Assembly: GCF_000226975.2 (NCBI RefSeq)
Contig: NZ_CP019285.1
Location: forward strand, 992,001 to 1,056,000
Length of the DNA stretch: 64,000 nucleotides
Direction: 5' to 3'
Origin: Halobiforma lacisalsi AJ5
GTDB taxonomy: Archaea > Halobacteriota > Halobacteria > Halobacteriales > Natrialbaceae
Shown: positions 45,350 to 53,946 of the stretch, piece by piece
How positions within the stretch are numbered: position 1 is the first letter of the stretch
How the letters are laid out: each line of letters starts with the position of its first letter
Position numbers and translations under genes: made by a program
Notes under the pieces: generated by a model
What the model was told of the DNA's origin: nothing
What the model saw: the letters and a program-made list of their open reading frames with translations, nothing else
Databases searched by the model: none

Positions 45350-45676
45350 GCCCGTTTTGCCGACTGTTTCGCCGTGCCGAACTGTTGTGCTGTCCGAAAC
45401 GGTAGTCAATTCTTCTCGCAGACGCCGTGACGCGCGTAACACCGACGGATCCGGTCGCCGGACTCGCGCTCGGCCGTCGCCAATCCCTGAAGCCCTCTGA
45501 CGGTGTTGTAGAGCTGTCGAACGTTCACGTCGGTCGCTGCCGGACGGCCGATAATAGTTATCGAACGCTCAAGGCCGTTTCCGGCGGCCGCAACCGTATC
45601 CGACGACGATCGCGTCCGCGTCCCGCGCCTTCGCGGCTGCGTTTCGCTGACCGGTCGAACGCGACGACAGTACCGA
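45350..45676. other. Convergent intergenic region
   Basis: No gene is supported in these 327 bases. It holds one copy of a 27-base repeat (45379-45405) and an ATAATAGTTATCGAAC stretch (45551-45566) that resembles a promoter but faces no gene. Confidence 0.5.
45379..45405. repeat. 27-base repeat with inverted arms, copy 1
   Basis: GAACTGTTGTGC, a variable four-base centre, then CGAAACGGTAG. It matches 23 of 27 bases with 53041-53067. It lies 30 bases after the deacetylase stop. Confidence 0.55.
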
Positions 45677-46699
45677 CTACGAGGGGTCTTTCCCGTCCGA
45701 CTCGCCCGCTCCCGCGGGGCCGCCGAGTCGCGACCACCACAGCAGTCCCGCAGCCGCGGCGAGAAGGGTGGTCGCGACGAGCGGGAGCGGACGCCGCCTG
45801 ATCCCGCCGGCAGCGGTCCAGCAGAGCCCGGGGACGTGTCGCGCCGACACCGACGCCCCGGCGAGGTGGCGACCGGAATGCAGCGTTCGCCCCTCGGCGA
45901 GGTACCGTTTCGCGAGGAGTAACCGGTGGGTCGAGCGGATCTCGTACCCCTCCGACTCGAACCGCTCGACCTCCGCCTCGTAGGCCGAGAGATACCGTTC
46001 GCTGGCTTCCTCCACGACGTCGGCCGGCGGGTGGCCGGTCTCGTCCCGGCGGACGAGGACCTCGTCGACGTAGGCGAGTTTCCCGCGCTCGAGCACGCGC
46101 AGACAGAACTCGGGGTCCTGGAACCGGTCCAGCGTCTCGTCGAAGCCGCCGACGGCCCGGGCGACGTCCGTCCGGACGAGCAGCGTCGAGCCGGCCCCCG
46201 GCTGTACGTTGTCCGCGAGGATTTCGGCCATCAACTGCTCGTCGCCTTCCCGGGTCGGCTCCGCGTCGCTGCGGGCGAGGAGGGATGCGACGGCCGAGCG
46301 GAGCGTCCCCTTGGCGCCGGACAGGTCGTACGCGGTGTCGCAGTAGGCGCCGACCCACTCGTCCGACCGGCCCTCGAGCGCCTCGAGCTGGTGCTCTAGT
46401 TTCTCCGGATGCCAGGTGTCGTCCGAGTCGAGGAACGCGACGTACTCGCCGCTCGCGTGTTCGATGCCGGTGTTCCGGGCGACGTTGGCGCCGCGGTTGG
46501 TGGAATGGGCGACCGGTACCACTCCCACGCCCTTCTCTTCGTAGGCCGAGAGCACCGATTCGGTTCCGTCCGTCGATCCGTCGTCGACGACGATCACCTC
46601 GAGGTCGTCGTCGATCGTCTGCTCGAGCGCGCTGTCGATGGCGCGCGGGAGCGTCTCGGCCCGGTTGTACGTCGGGATAACCACGCTAACGCGAGTCAT
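45677..46699 (-). CDS. Glycosyltransferase family 2 protein
   Basis: The 340-residue GT-A protein starts VSVVIPTYNRAETLPRAIDSAL and has VVDDGSTDGT and the DXD-like DSDDTWHPEKLE. The C-terminal part (about 285-325) has a hydrophobic helix that may anchor it on the inner membrane face. ATG 46699 is 28 bases after a promoter element. It likely extends the lipid-linked glycan. Confidence 0.92.
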   Translation of the reverse strand: MTRVSVVIPTYNRAETLPRAIDSALEQTIDDDLEVIVVDDGSTDGTESVLSAYEEKGVGVVPVAHSTNRGANVARNTGIEHASGEYVAFLDSDDTWHPEKLEHQLEALEGRSDEWVGAYCDTAYDLSGAKGTLRSAVASLLARSDAEPTREGDEQLMAEILADNVQPGAGSTLLVRTDVARAVGGFDETLDRFQDPEFCLRVLERGKLAYVDEVLVRRDETGHPPADVVEEASERYLSAYEAEVERFESEGYEIRSTHRLLLAKRYLAEGRTLHSGRHLAGASVSARHVPGLCWTAAGGIRRRPLPLVATTLLAAAAGLLWWSRLGGPAGAGESDGKDPS

Positions 46700-46726
46700 T
46701 TTTCGGGGGTTCGAACCCCCGCGGGA

Positions 46727-46745
46727 TTATTATCGCGTCGCTAAA
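46727..46745 (-). promoter_or_regulatory. Island promoter element before the GT2 gene
   Basis: Minus strand TTTAGCGACGCGATAATAA, 28 bases before the start. A GGGGGTTCGAACCCCC palindrome lies between the element and the ATG. Confidence 0.65.
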
Positions 46746-46837
46746 CGGCCGCTCGCGGTCACCGGACCGCCGTGGCGGGACGATTCGGCTCGAGGGTCGC
46801 CCGCCCGATCCGCGGGCCCGCGTCGAACCGACGCCGG

Positions 46838-46856
46838 ACTAACGCCTGTATAAGAA
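46838..46856 (+). promoter_or_regulatory. Island promoter element before the deacetylase-like gene
   Basis: ACTAACGCCTGTATAAGAA, 25 bases before ATG 46881, divergent from the GT2 promoter. Confidence 0.6.
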
Positions 46857-46880
46857 AGGGCGGACGGTTCGTCCCGGCCG

Positions 46881-48188
46881 ATGATGACGGACAGAACCCG
46901 ACGATCGTTCGTGACCGCGGTCGTCTCGGCCGGTGCGCTCGGCAGCGCCGGGTGCCTCTCGAACGTTTCGGGCCGGGACGGCAGCAACGGATCGAGGCCG
47001 GCGGAATCGTCCCCGAACGCGGTGGAGGACGCCAACGGCGACGTCGACGGCGACGGCAACGAAACCGCCGCGGAGCGGCCCGACCTGCCCGGCGAGCGGA
47101 TCGCTTCCTTCGAACCGCTCGACGACTGGGTGTCGATGATCGACGCCGGGACGCTCGAGGCCGCGACAGACGACCCGTACGCGGGGACGCAGTCGGCCCG
47201 GCTACGGGCCGACGACGCCGAGTACGCGGCCGTCTACACGACGAACCCGCACGGGATCGACCTCCGGGAGTCGAACCTCTCACTTGCGGTCAAGGCCGCC
47301 GAACGCGAACAGTTGCAGCTCACGCTCGAGTTGCTGGCCCCCGACCACCGGAACGCGGTGGCGTTGCGCCGGACGCTGATCGGCCCGACCGACAGGTGGG
47401 TGCGCGTCGACTTCGGTACCGGACGGGTCGAGGGAGAGCCGTCGCTCGCCGACGTCCGGGAGATTCGCCTGAGCGTCCGGCCCCGGGGCGATTCGACCGG
47501 CCCCGTCGACTGTCGGGTCGACGACCTCCGGGCGGTCGACCGGCCGGAGACGGGGAAGGTCCTGTTGCTGTTCGACGGGACCCTCGAGAGCCACCACTCG
47601 GTCGCGCTCGAGCGCCTGTCGGAGCACGGCTTCGCGGGCGTCGAAGCGATCATTCCCGAAGCCGTCGGCGAGACCCGGTCCGGCAGGCTCACCCGGGAGC
47701 AACTGGACGATCTGGCCGACGCCGGCTGGGACCTGGCGGCGCGACCGCGAACCGGGGCTCGATCGCTCGCCGACTACGCGCCCGACGAGCAGGCCGAACT
47801 GATCCGGCGGACGAAGGCCTACCTCGAGACGAACGGGTTCGAGGACGGCGCCGACTACTTCGTCGCGCCGCGGAACGTGGTCGGCCCGAACACGATGGAT
47901 CTCGTGGAGGACCACCACGAGGGGGCGTTCCGCTTCGGCGGCGCGCCGAACGCCCTGCCGGTGACGGACCCGCACAACCTCGGGTTCTTCTCCGGCGCCG
48001 AGGGGGACGTGACGAAGGAGTACGTGGATCGCGCGGCCGAGTTCGGCCAGCTCGCGGTCCTTCACTTCGAACACGTCGGCGACGACGGCCTCTCCGAGCG
48101 GGCGTTCGCGGACCTGCTCGAGCACGTCGATCGGGCGGACGTCGACGTCGTCACCGCGACGGAACTCCTGGACCATGATCGGAACTGA
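46881..48188 (+). CDS. Degenerate polysaccharide-deacetylase-like Tat lipoprotein
   Basis: The 435-residue protein has a Tat lipoprotein signal (TRRSFVTAVVSAGALGSAGC), a beta-sandwich domain (about 65-215) and a NodB-like barrel (about 220-432), the same order as the 44021 gene. Where the active paralog has TWDDGF, this one has LLFDGTLES, so one catalytic Asp is gone and the His motif is not evident. It may bind rather than deacetylate glycan. The GT2 gene at 48258 follows by about 70 bases. Confidence 0.75.
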   Translation: MMTDRTRRSFVTAVVSAGALGSAGCLSNVSGRDGSNGSRPAESSPNAVEDANGDVDGDGNETAAERPDLPGERIASFEPLDDWVSMIDAGTLEAATDDPYAGTQSARLRADDAEYAAVYTTNPHGIDLRESNLSLAVKAAEREQLQLTLELLAPDHRNAVALRRTLIGPTDRWVRVDFGTGRVEGEPSLADVREIRLSVRPRGDSTGPVDCRVDDLRAVDRPETGKVLLLFDGTLESHHSVALERLSEHGFAGVEAIIPEAVGETRSGRLTREQLDDLADAGWDLAARPRTGARSLADYAPDEQAELIRRTKAYLETNGFEDGADYFVAPRNVVGPNTMDLVEDHHEGAFRFGGAPNALPVTDPHNLGFFSGAEGDVTKEYVDRAAEFGQLAVLHFEHVGDDGLSERAFADLLEHVDRADVDVVTATELLDHDRN

Positions 48189-48257
48189 ACCCGCTGCCAC
48201 CGGCCCGAACGGCCCCGCCATCGCCGACGGAGTCGGCCCGATACGGGGGTGGCGCTG

Positions 48258-49322
48258 ATGTACCACGACGCGACCGTCGGCGTCGTGTTACCTGCCTACG
48301 ACGAGGAGGGGTTCGTCGGGGACGTGATTCGCGACATGCCCGACTACGTCGATCGGATCTACGCGATCGACGACCAGTCGACCGACGGCACCTGGACGGA
48401 GATCTTAGAGGCCGCGCGAGCGGACGCCGGCGACGGGCGTCCCGCCCGCGGAAGCTCCGACCCTGATCCGGACCGTCTCGTGGCCGACGGCGGCACCGCC
48501 GCCCTCGAGTCCCGTGCCTTCGTTCACGAGCGGATCGGACGGGTCGTCCCGATCCAGCACCGGGAGAACCGCGGTGCCGGCGGCGCGATCAAGACCGGCT
48601 ATCTGGCCGCCCGAGCCGACGGGATAGATGCGACCGTGACGGTCGACGCGGACGGGCAGATGGACCTCTCGCGGATGCCGCGGCTGCTGGATCCGATCGT
48701 CGAGGGCGAGGCGGACTACGCGAAGGGGAACCGCCTCCTCTCGGCGGAGTACCGCGCGGCCATGCCCCGGTTTCGCTTCGTCGGGAACGCGATGCTGTCG
48801 TTCCTGACCAAGGTCGCCGCCGGCTACTGGAAGACGATGGACCCCCAGAACGGGTACACGGCCATCTCCCGCGGGGCGCTCGAGGCGATCGACGTCGAGG
48901 GCCTCTACGAGTACTACGGCTACTGCAACGACCTGCTGGTGAAACTGAACGTCCGCGGGATGCGCGTCGCGGACGTGGCGATGCCGGCCGTCTACGGCGA
49001 GGAGGAGTCGAGCATCCGCTACTCGGAGTACGTCCCGAAGGTGTCGACCATGCTGTTGCGGAACTTCCTGTGGCGGCTGAAAACGAAGTACCTCGTGCTC
49101 GACTTCCACCCCCTCGCGCTGTTCTACCTCGTCGGCGCGGGGATGGCCGGGGCCGGCGTCCTCGCGCTCGGCCTGGCCCTGCTGTCGGCGCTCGCGGTAG
49201 TCGCCGTGCCGGTGGCCGGAGTCGGCGGACTGTTGTTGCTCGTCGCCGGCGTCGCGTTCCTCCTGTTCGCGATGGTGTTCGACATGGGACAGAGCGAACA
49301 CCTCGAGACGCAGGTGCGGTAG
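48258..49322 (+). CDS. Glycosyltransferase family 2, dolichol-phosphate-sugar-synthase-like
   Basis: The 354-residue protein has the GT2 start VGVVLPAYDEEGFVGDVIRDM, AIDDQSTDGTW, a Glu/Gly/Pro-rich insertion (about 45-85), NRGAGGAIKTGYLAAR and TVDADGQMD (DXD). Two C-terminal helices (about 285-345) may hold it in the membrane, as in polyprenyl-phosphate glycosyltransferases. An earlier GTG at 48249 is possible. It is probably cotranscribed with the deacetylase-like gene and could charge the lipid carrier. Confidence 0.9.
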   Translation: MYHDATVGVVLPAYDEEGFVGDVIRDMPDYVDRIYAIDDQSTDGTWTEILEAARADAGDGRPARGSSDPDPDRLVADGGTAALESRAFVHERIGRVVPIQHRENRGAGGAIKTGYLAARADGIDATVTVDADGQMDLSRMPRLLDPIVEGEADYAKGNRLLSAEYRAAMPRFRFVGNAMLSFLTKVAAGYWKTMDPQNGYTAISRGALEAIDVEGLYEYYGYCNDLLVKLNVRGMRVADVAMPAVYGEEESSIRYSEYVPKVSTMLLRNFLWRLKTKYLVLDFHPLALFYLVGAGMAGAGVLALGLALLSALAVVAVPVAGVGGLLLLVAGVAFLLFAMVFDMGQSEHLETQVR

Positions 49323-49394
49323 CCGTTCGTCGCGGCTCGAGTGACCGGTTCCCGTTCGCGTTCGGCCCTCTCTCGTTCTCGTCTCCGTTCCCGT

Positions 49395-51029
49395 CTACGC
49401 CAGTACCGTTCCCGCGTCGATTCCCAGAAGGCCGACGACGAGCCCCGCAACCAGCAGGACGAGGCCCGCGACGAACAGCAGGATCTGGAGCCAGTTGCCC
49501 GAGGCGGTACCCCCGACCCCCTCGAGGCGGGCCTGCAGTCCGGCCGCCGCCGAACCGACGGGGTCCGGGAACGCCGCCAGCACCTCGAGCGGTTCGGTCG
49601 GGTCGAGTGCGCCGACGAGTAGCGCGACCGTGACGAAAAGCGCCAGACCGACCGGCGGGACGACGGTCAGGGCGAGCCACGGGTTCTCGATCGCTGCCGC
49701 CAGCGCGACGATGGGGACGGCGGAGAGGGCCGTCGTCAGTACTGTCCGTGCCAGGCGTGCGTCGGCCAGGGGATCGAACCCGACGAGCCGGGCGCTCCAG
49801 CAGTGGAGGACGAACATCGAGCCGTAGCCGACGCTGGTCGCGACCGCGGCGCCTCGCATGCCGTAGGACGGGATCAGCAACGCGTTCAGGACGACGTTGA
49901 TCCCCGCCGCGACGCCGGTGGCGACGACCGGGTACCGGAGCGTCCCGTTCCCCTGGGAGACGGCGAGGATCGGCCTGGCGAGCGCGAACCCGAGCGCGCC
50001 GGGCAACAGAAGCAGGAGCGGCTCGATCGCCGGCTCGGCCTCGGGGCCGAAGTAGAGGGGAACGGCGACGTCGGCGAGGGCCGCGAGGCCGACCGCCATG
50101 ACGGCGGTCAGGAGGAACGCGTACCGGGTCGTGCGGGAGGCGAGTTCCGTGATCTTCCGGGTGCGGCCCCGGGACCACAGTTCGGAGGTCGAGTGGACGA
50201 ACACCGTCTGCAGCGCCAGCGGGACGAACCAGAGGAACTCCGCGAGCTGGAGGGCGGCCCGGTAGTTGCCCACCTCCGCGCTCTCCCGGAACTGCTGGAG
50301 CATCAGGATGTCGACGTGGTACAGCGACATCAGAAGGAGCACGAGGACGATGCTCATCGAGTTGAACGTCAGCATCCGCTTTCGCGGGAACCCCGTGCTC
50401 GGGTGTGAGAACACCGAAACCAGCGAGATCCGGCGGTGGACCAGCGCCAGCCCGACGACGGCGACGAGCGCGCTCGCGACGATGTGGCCGAGCAGCGCGC
50501 CCGTCACGCCGAACCCGGCGTAGACGAGCGGGATCGCGACCGCGACGAAGCCGACCTTGTCGAGGATCTTCAGCGGTTCCGAGTACCGCTCGAGGCCGAA
50601 CCCCATCAGCGTCTTCCGGGCGAAGTCACGGAACTGGGCCGTGACCACGAGGATCGCGAGCACGTAGAAGTACGACGCCAGTCCATCGCCGAACGCGAGG
50701 GCGACGTAGCCGAACTCGGCGGCGGCGACCATGACGAGCGTCCCGACGGCCGCGAGCCAGATCGCCAACCGCAGGTAGAAGCCGGCGACGTACGCCTCCC
50801 AGTGGGGGACGGAGCGATCCTCCGCGAGGTACTTCCGGACGCCGTCGGTGATCCCGGAGCTGACGAAGATCATGTAGATGGCGAACACCGACAGCAGGAA
50901 CGCGTAGTCCCCGTATCCCGACGCGCCGAGGAACCGGTACAGGAGCGGCGTCGAGACGGCGGTCACGACCAACACGACGACCTTCGCGCTGACGACCGAG
51001 AGGATGCCACTGGCGATGCTCCTGTTCAT
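49395..51029 (-). CDS. Flippase/oligosaccharide transporter (Wzx/RfbX type)
   Basis: The 544-residue protein has about 14 helices and the polysaccharide-transporter start (GILSVVSAKVVVLVVTAVSTPLLYRFLGASGYGDYAFLLSVF). It would flip lipid-linked glycan to the outside. The C-terminal half is longer than usual, with an extra loop and two more helices. The promoter element lies 113 bases upstream. Confidence 0.9.
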   Translation of the reverse strand: MNRSIASGILSVVSAKVVVLVVTAVSTPLLYRFLGASGYGDYAFLLSVFAIYMIFVSSGITDGVRKYLAEDRSVPHWEAYVAGFYLRLAIWLAAVGTLVMVAAAEFGYVALAFGDGLASYFYVLAILVVTAQFRDFARKTLMGFGLERYSEPLKILDKVGFVAVAIPLVYAGFGVTGALLGHIVASALVAVVGLALVHRRISLVSVFSHPSTGFPRKRMLTFNSMSIVLVLLLMSLYHVDILMLQQFRESAEVGNYRAALQLAEFLWFVPLALQTVFVHSTSELWSRGRTRKITELASRTTRYAFLLTAVMAVGLAALADVAVPLYFGPEAEPAIEPLLLLLPGALGFALARPILAVSQGNGTLRYPVVATGVAAGINVVLNALLIPSYGMRGAAVATSVGYGSMFVLHCWSARLVGFDPLADARLARTVLTTALSAVPIVALAAAIENPWLALTVVPPVGLALFVTVALLVGALDPTEPLEVLAAFPDPVGSAAAGLQARLEGVGGTASGNWLQILLFVAGLVLLVAGLVVGLLGIDAGTVLA

Positions 51030-51141
51030 GGTTACGGTCGCTGTCCTCCCCTCAGTGCCGACGGCCGGCGATGCGCCTCGTTCGACCGGTCGGCGTCGTA
51101 CACGATCGCCACAGTATCGACCCGGTCTCGCCGACGGGTCG

Positions 51142-51160
51142 TTATTATAGCAGTGTTAAG
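51142..51160 (-). promoter_or_regulatory. Island promoter element before the flippase gene
   Basis: Minus strand CTTAACACTGCTATAATAA, 113 bases before the start codon. Confidence 0.6.
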
Positions 51161-51287
51161 CGCCCCGGGAGGCGGTTTCCGCCGTCCGGCTGACCGGCGG
51201 TCGGTCATCTCGAGGCTCGCCTGCGAGACGGTCGCGGCGACCGACGCTCTCGAGCGGTTCCGGTAGCTCGCTTGCGCCGCCGACCAG

Positions 51288-52922
51288 TTACTCGTAGGTG
51301 TTCTCCCAGGTCAGCACGTTGCTGGCGCCCAGGTCGTCGATCCCGTTGACGATCCGGTTGACCCGGAACTCCGGCCCCTCGATGCCGGGGTAGAGGCGGA
51401 CGCCCTCGAGGCCGTCCTCGTACGACACCGTCTCGGAGTTCCGGAGGTGGTTCCCGTCGCCCTGGTCGATGTAGGGGTACTGACTCGCGTGAAAGGTTCC
51501 CTTGTACACCGTCGTTTCGTCGCCCGAGATGACGATCCCGTTCCGATCGGCGCCGTTGCGGCCCGGCTGATCGACGGTCACGTGGCTGAACCGGCAGTTG
51601 TCCCGCTCACACCGGATCCCGTCGCGGAAGCCGGCCGAGGTGACCCCGGCCTCGCCGGAGACGTCGAAGAGTTCGACGAGGACCCGATCTCGCCTGTCCG
51701 TATCCGTGATCCAGAGCGGGTAGCCGCCGCCGGCCTCGTGGACGACGCCGCCGCCCCCGATGTACGTCTCGCCGGCCTCCGGCGAGACGACGATCCCGTG
51801 GTTCACCCGGTCGCCGCGGATCTCGATCGAGGTCTCCTCGATCCGCGAGGACTGACAGGAGTTCATCACCGAAATCGCGTGACTCGTCGGCTTCGGCGAG
51901 GTGATCGAGATGTCGACGTCCGTCACCTGCAGGTCGTCGCCGTGCTCGAGTCGGATGCCCCGCTGACTGTCGTCGTACGATCGGGTACGATCGACCGCCA
52001 CGGTCGCGCCCCTGATCTCGCTCCCCTGGCCGCCGAGACGGACGCTCGCGCCGTTGCTGTTTACGAACCGACCGCCGTCGACGACGATCGTCCCCTCGTC
52101 GTTGACCGCGTACAGCCCGTTGTCGGGGAAGCCGCCGAGTTCGCAGTCCCTGAACTCGAGGTGGCCGACGTTGGTGTTCGCCTCGATGCCGATCGGACCG
52201 CGCCACATGTTCCCCGCGTTCGGCGTCCAGTCGGCGTGGAGACCGCCGTCCGGCGCGCGGAACCGCTCGACGACCCCGCTCCCGTCGGGGTCGCTGACCG
52301 CGAACATCCCGGGGCCCCAGGTTCCGCTGTCGTGTTCCCCGTGGATCGTGACGTCGCGGACCTCGAGGTGCTGTGAGACGGTCGCTTCGATCGTCCTGAT
52401 CCCCGTATCGGACGCGGTCTGATCGACGTCGAACCCTTCGAACCGGAGCCTGCGCCCCGGACTGTAGGAAACGCCGAGACGGAACAGCCGGAACTGCGGG
52501 CCGTCGAACGCGTGGTAGTCCGCGGGAACGAGCGTCGCGTCCTGCCCGAAGAACCCGACGTTGTCGAACCCGGTAAACCGGAACTGCGAGTCCATGTAGT
52601 ACCGCCCCTCGGGGAAGACGAACGCCGTGTCGTCGGCCCGGTGGTCCTCGAGGACCGGCGTGATCGACTCCCCGCCGGTATTGTCGGCCCCGGCCTCGAC
52701 GACGTCGACGACGGTATCGTACTCCCCGTGGAACGCGGCCGCCGGATCGCTCCCGACCGTCGCGAGTCCGACCGTTGCGGCGCCCGCGACACCGACGCCG
52801 CGCAGGAACGTTCGCCTGGACCGTCCCCTTCGGGCCGGCGCTTCGTGAGCAGCACCGTTGGTCGCGTTCCCCCCTGTAGATCGTCCACCCTCCGAATCAT
52901 CCATGCCGCTTCCTTCCGTCAT
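51288..52922 (-). CDS. Secreted right-handed parallel beta-helix protein
   Basis: The 544-residue protein has a Tat signal (RSRRTFLRGVGVAGAATVGLA, about residues 34-54) without a lipobox. A repetitive Asp/Gly/Asn-rich region follows, with parallel beta-helix turns (about 75-530). It resembles polysaccharide lyases, epimerases or glycan-binding proteins. In this cluster it probably acts on the island's glycan outside the cell. No catalytic triad can be assigned by eye. A downstream Met at 52904 is an alternative start. Confidence 0.82.
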   Translation of the reverse strand: MTEGSGMDDSEGGRSTGGNATNGAAHEAPARRGRSRRTFLRGVGVAGAATVGLATVGSDPAAAFHGEYDTVVDVVEAGADNTGGESITPVLEDHRADDTAFVFPEGRYYMDSQFRFTGFDNVGFFGQDATLVPADYHAFDGPQFRLFRLGVSYSPGRRLRFEGFDVDQTASDTGIRTIEATVSQHLEVRDVTIHGEHDSGTWGPGMFAVSDPDGSGVVERFRAPDGGLHADWTPNAGNMWRGPIGIEANTNVGHLEFRDCELGGFPDNGLYAVNDEGTIVVDGGRFVNSNGASVRLGGQGSEIRGATVAVDRTRSYDDSQRGIRLEHGDDLQVTDVDISITSPKPTSHAISVMNSCQSSRIEETSIEIRGDRVNHGIVVSPEAGETYIGGGGVVHEAGGGYPLWITDTDRRDRVLVELFDVSGEAGVTSAGFRDGIRCERDNCRFSHVTVDQPGRNGADRNGIVISGDETTVYKGTFHASQYPYIDQGDGNHLRNSETVSYEDGLEGVRLYPGIEGPEFRVNRIVNGIDDLGASNVLTWENTYE

Positions 52923-53040
52923 TGATAGTCACTTTAGTTGAAGCAGTAAGGAGAGCCAGTAACTAGGGGTTCGGATAGCAAGCCTTTAAGTCAGATATCC
53001 GGTACGATAATTGATGGTTTCTTCTCGATTCGTCGCTCGA

Positions 53041-53067
53041 GAACTGTTGTGCGATTCGAAACAGTAG
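53041..53067. repeat. 27-base repeat with inverted arms, copy 2
   Basis: GAACTGTTGTGC, GATT, then CGAAACAGTAG; inside it ACTGTT and AACAGT form a perfect inverted repeat. It lies between the beta-helix gene start and the HTH gene end. Confidence 0.55.
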
Positions 53068-53111
53068 GAGCCGAAGCGGCGCCGATGGGCCCGTGCCGTC
53101 GACGAAAGCGG

Positions 53112-53130
53112 TTTATCACTCGTATAATGG
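53112..53130 (+). promoter_or_regulatory. Island promoter element between the beta-helix and HTH genes
   Basis: TTTATCACTCGTATAATGG fits the consensus on the plus strand and would point into the 3' end of the HTH gene, making antisense RNA. The reverse reading (ATTATACGAGTGATAAACC) also fits and could serve the beta-helix gene about 190 bases away. Confidence 0.45.
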
Positions 53131-53178
53131 GGGTGCTGGAGCAGATACGGAGACGAAGGTGCCCGACGACCGTCCCGC

Positions 53179-53841
53179 TCAGACCGGATCGTCGACCGGC
53201 CGACCGTTCTCGAGCGTGGCGGCGATCAGCGTCGAGATCGCGCGCCGGAGTTGCTGGGACACCGCCGAGTCGCTGACCTCGAGGCGTTCGGCGAGTTCGT
53301 CCTGGGTGACCCGCCGCGGGATGTCGAAGTAGCCGGCCTCGTACGCCATCAGGAGGAGGTCGCGCTGGTGATCGGTGAGAAAGTAGGTTCCGTCGTCGGC
53401 GGCGGACGAGTCGTGCAGCCTGTCCACGCGAAACGAGACGCCGCGCTCCCGATATCGCCGTCTGATCGCGGCCAGCGCGTCGCGGTCCGGAAGGTGAACC
53501 CGGGCGACCCACCCGGTTCTGTCGCTCGTAACCGTAAAGACGTACAGCCCGTGTTCGGCACACCAGTCGGGCAGGATCGCCAGGCCCGTCTCGACCGCGA
53601 GCCGGTAGATCGCCCGGTGTCCGAACGTCGCGACGCACGTCGGCTCCGAGACGGTGGGGTCGTCGGCCAGCGTCTCCTCGAGGCTCGCGTACCCGTCGCC
53701 GAAGGCGGAGACGAACAGCACCCGGCTTCCGTCCGTTGCGCTCTCGTACTCGCGTCTCAGCGTCACGTCCGGCTGTCGCTTCATGGTCGGCACCAGCGGC
53801 AGCTCGTCGTGCCCGAGACGAACGTCTGCGATGAATCCCAT
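53179..53841 (-). CDS. Bat-type helix-turn-helix regulator
   Basis: The 220-residue protein has a DUF-like N-terminal sensor region and a C-terminal HTH_10 (bacterio-opsin activator-type) domain: LTDHQRDLLLMAYEAGYFDIPRRVTQDELAERLEVSDSAVSQQLRRAISTLI. No PAS or GAF domain is present, so it senses by its N-terminal part or by level. It has its own promoter element and stands in the middle of the island, a candidate activator of it. Confidence 0.9.
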   Translation of the reverse strand: MGFIADVRLGHDELPLVPTMKRQPDVTLRREYESATDGSRVLFVSAFGDGYASLEETLADDPTVSEPTCVATFGHRAIYRLAVETGLAILPDWCAEHGLYVFTVTSDRTGWVARVHLPDRDALAAIRRRYRERGVSFRVDRLHDSSAADDGTYFLTDHQRDLLLMAYEAGYFDIPRRVTQDELAERLEVSDSAVSQQLRRAISTLIAATLENGRPVDDPV

Positions 53842-53879
53842 CGAGGTATCGGTACCGTCGGCGTCGTCGGGTCGACCTA

Positions 53880-53898
53880 TACTTATACCGGGGATAAC
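53880..53898 (-). promoter_or_regulatory. Island promoter element before the Bat-type regulator
   Basis: Minus strand GTTATCCCCGGTATAAGTA, 39 bases before ATG 53841, implying a short leader. Confidence 0.55.
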
Positions 53899-53946
53899 GA
53901 CCCTTGCATCCGCTCGAACGATCGACGACGCCCCTGCAGGCCCGGT

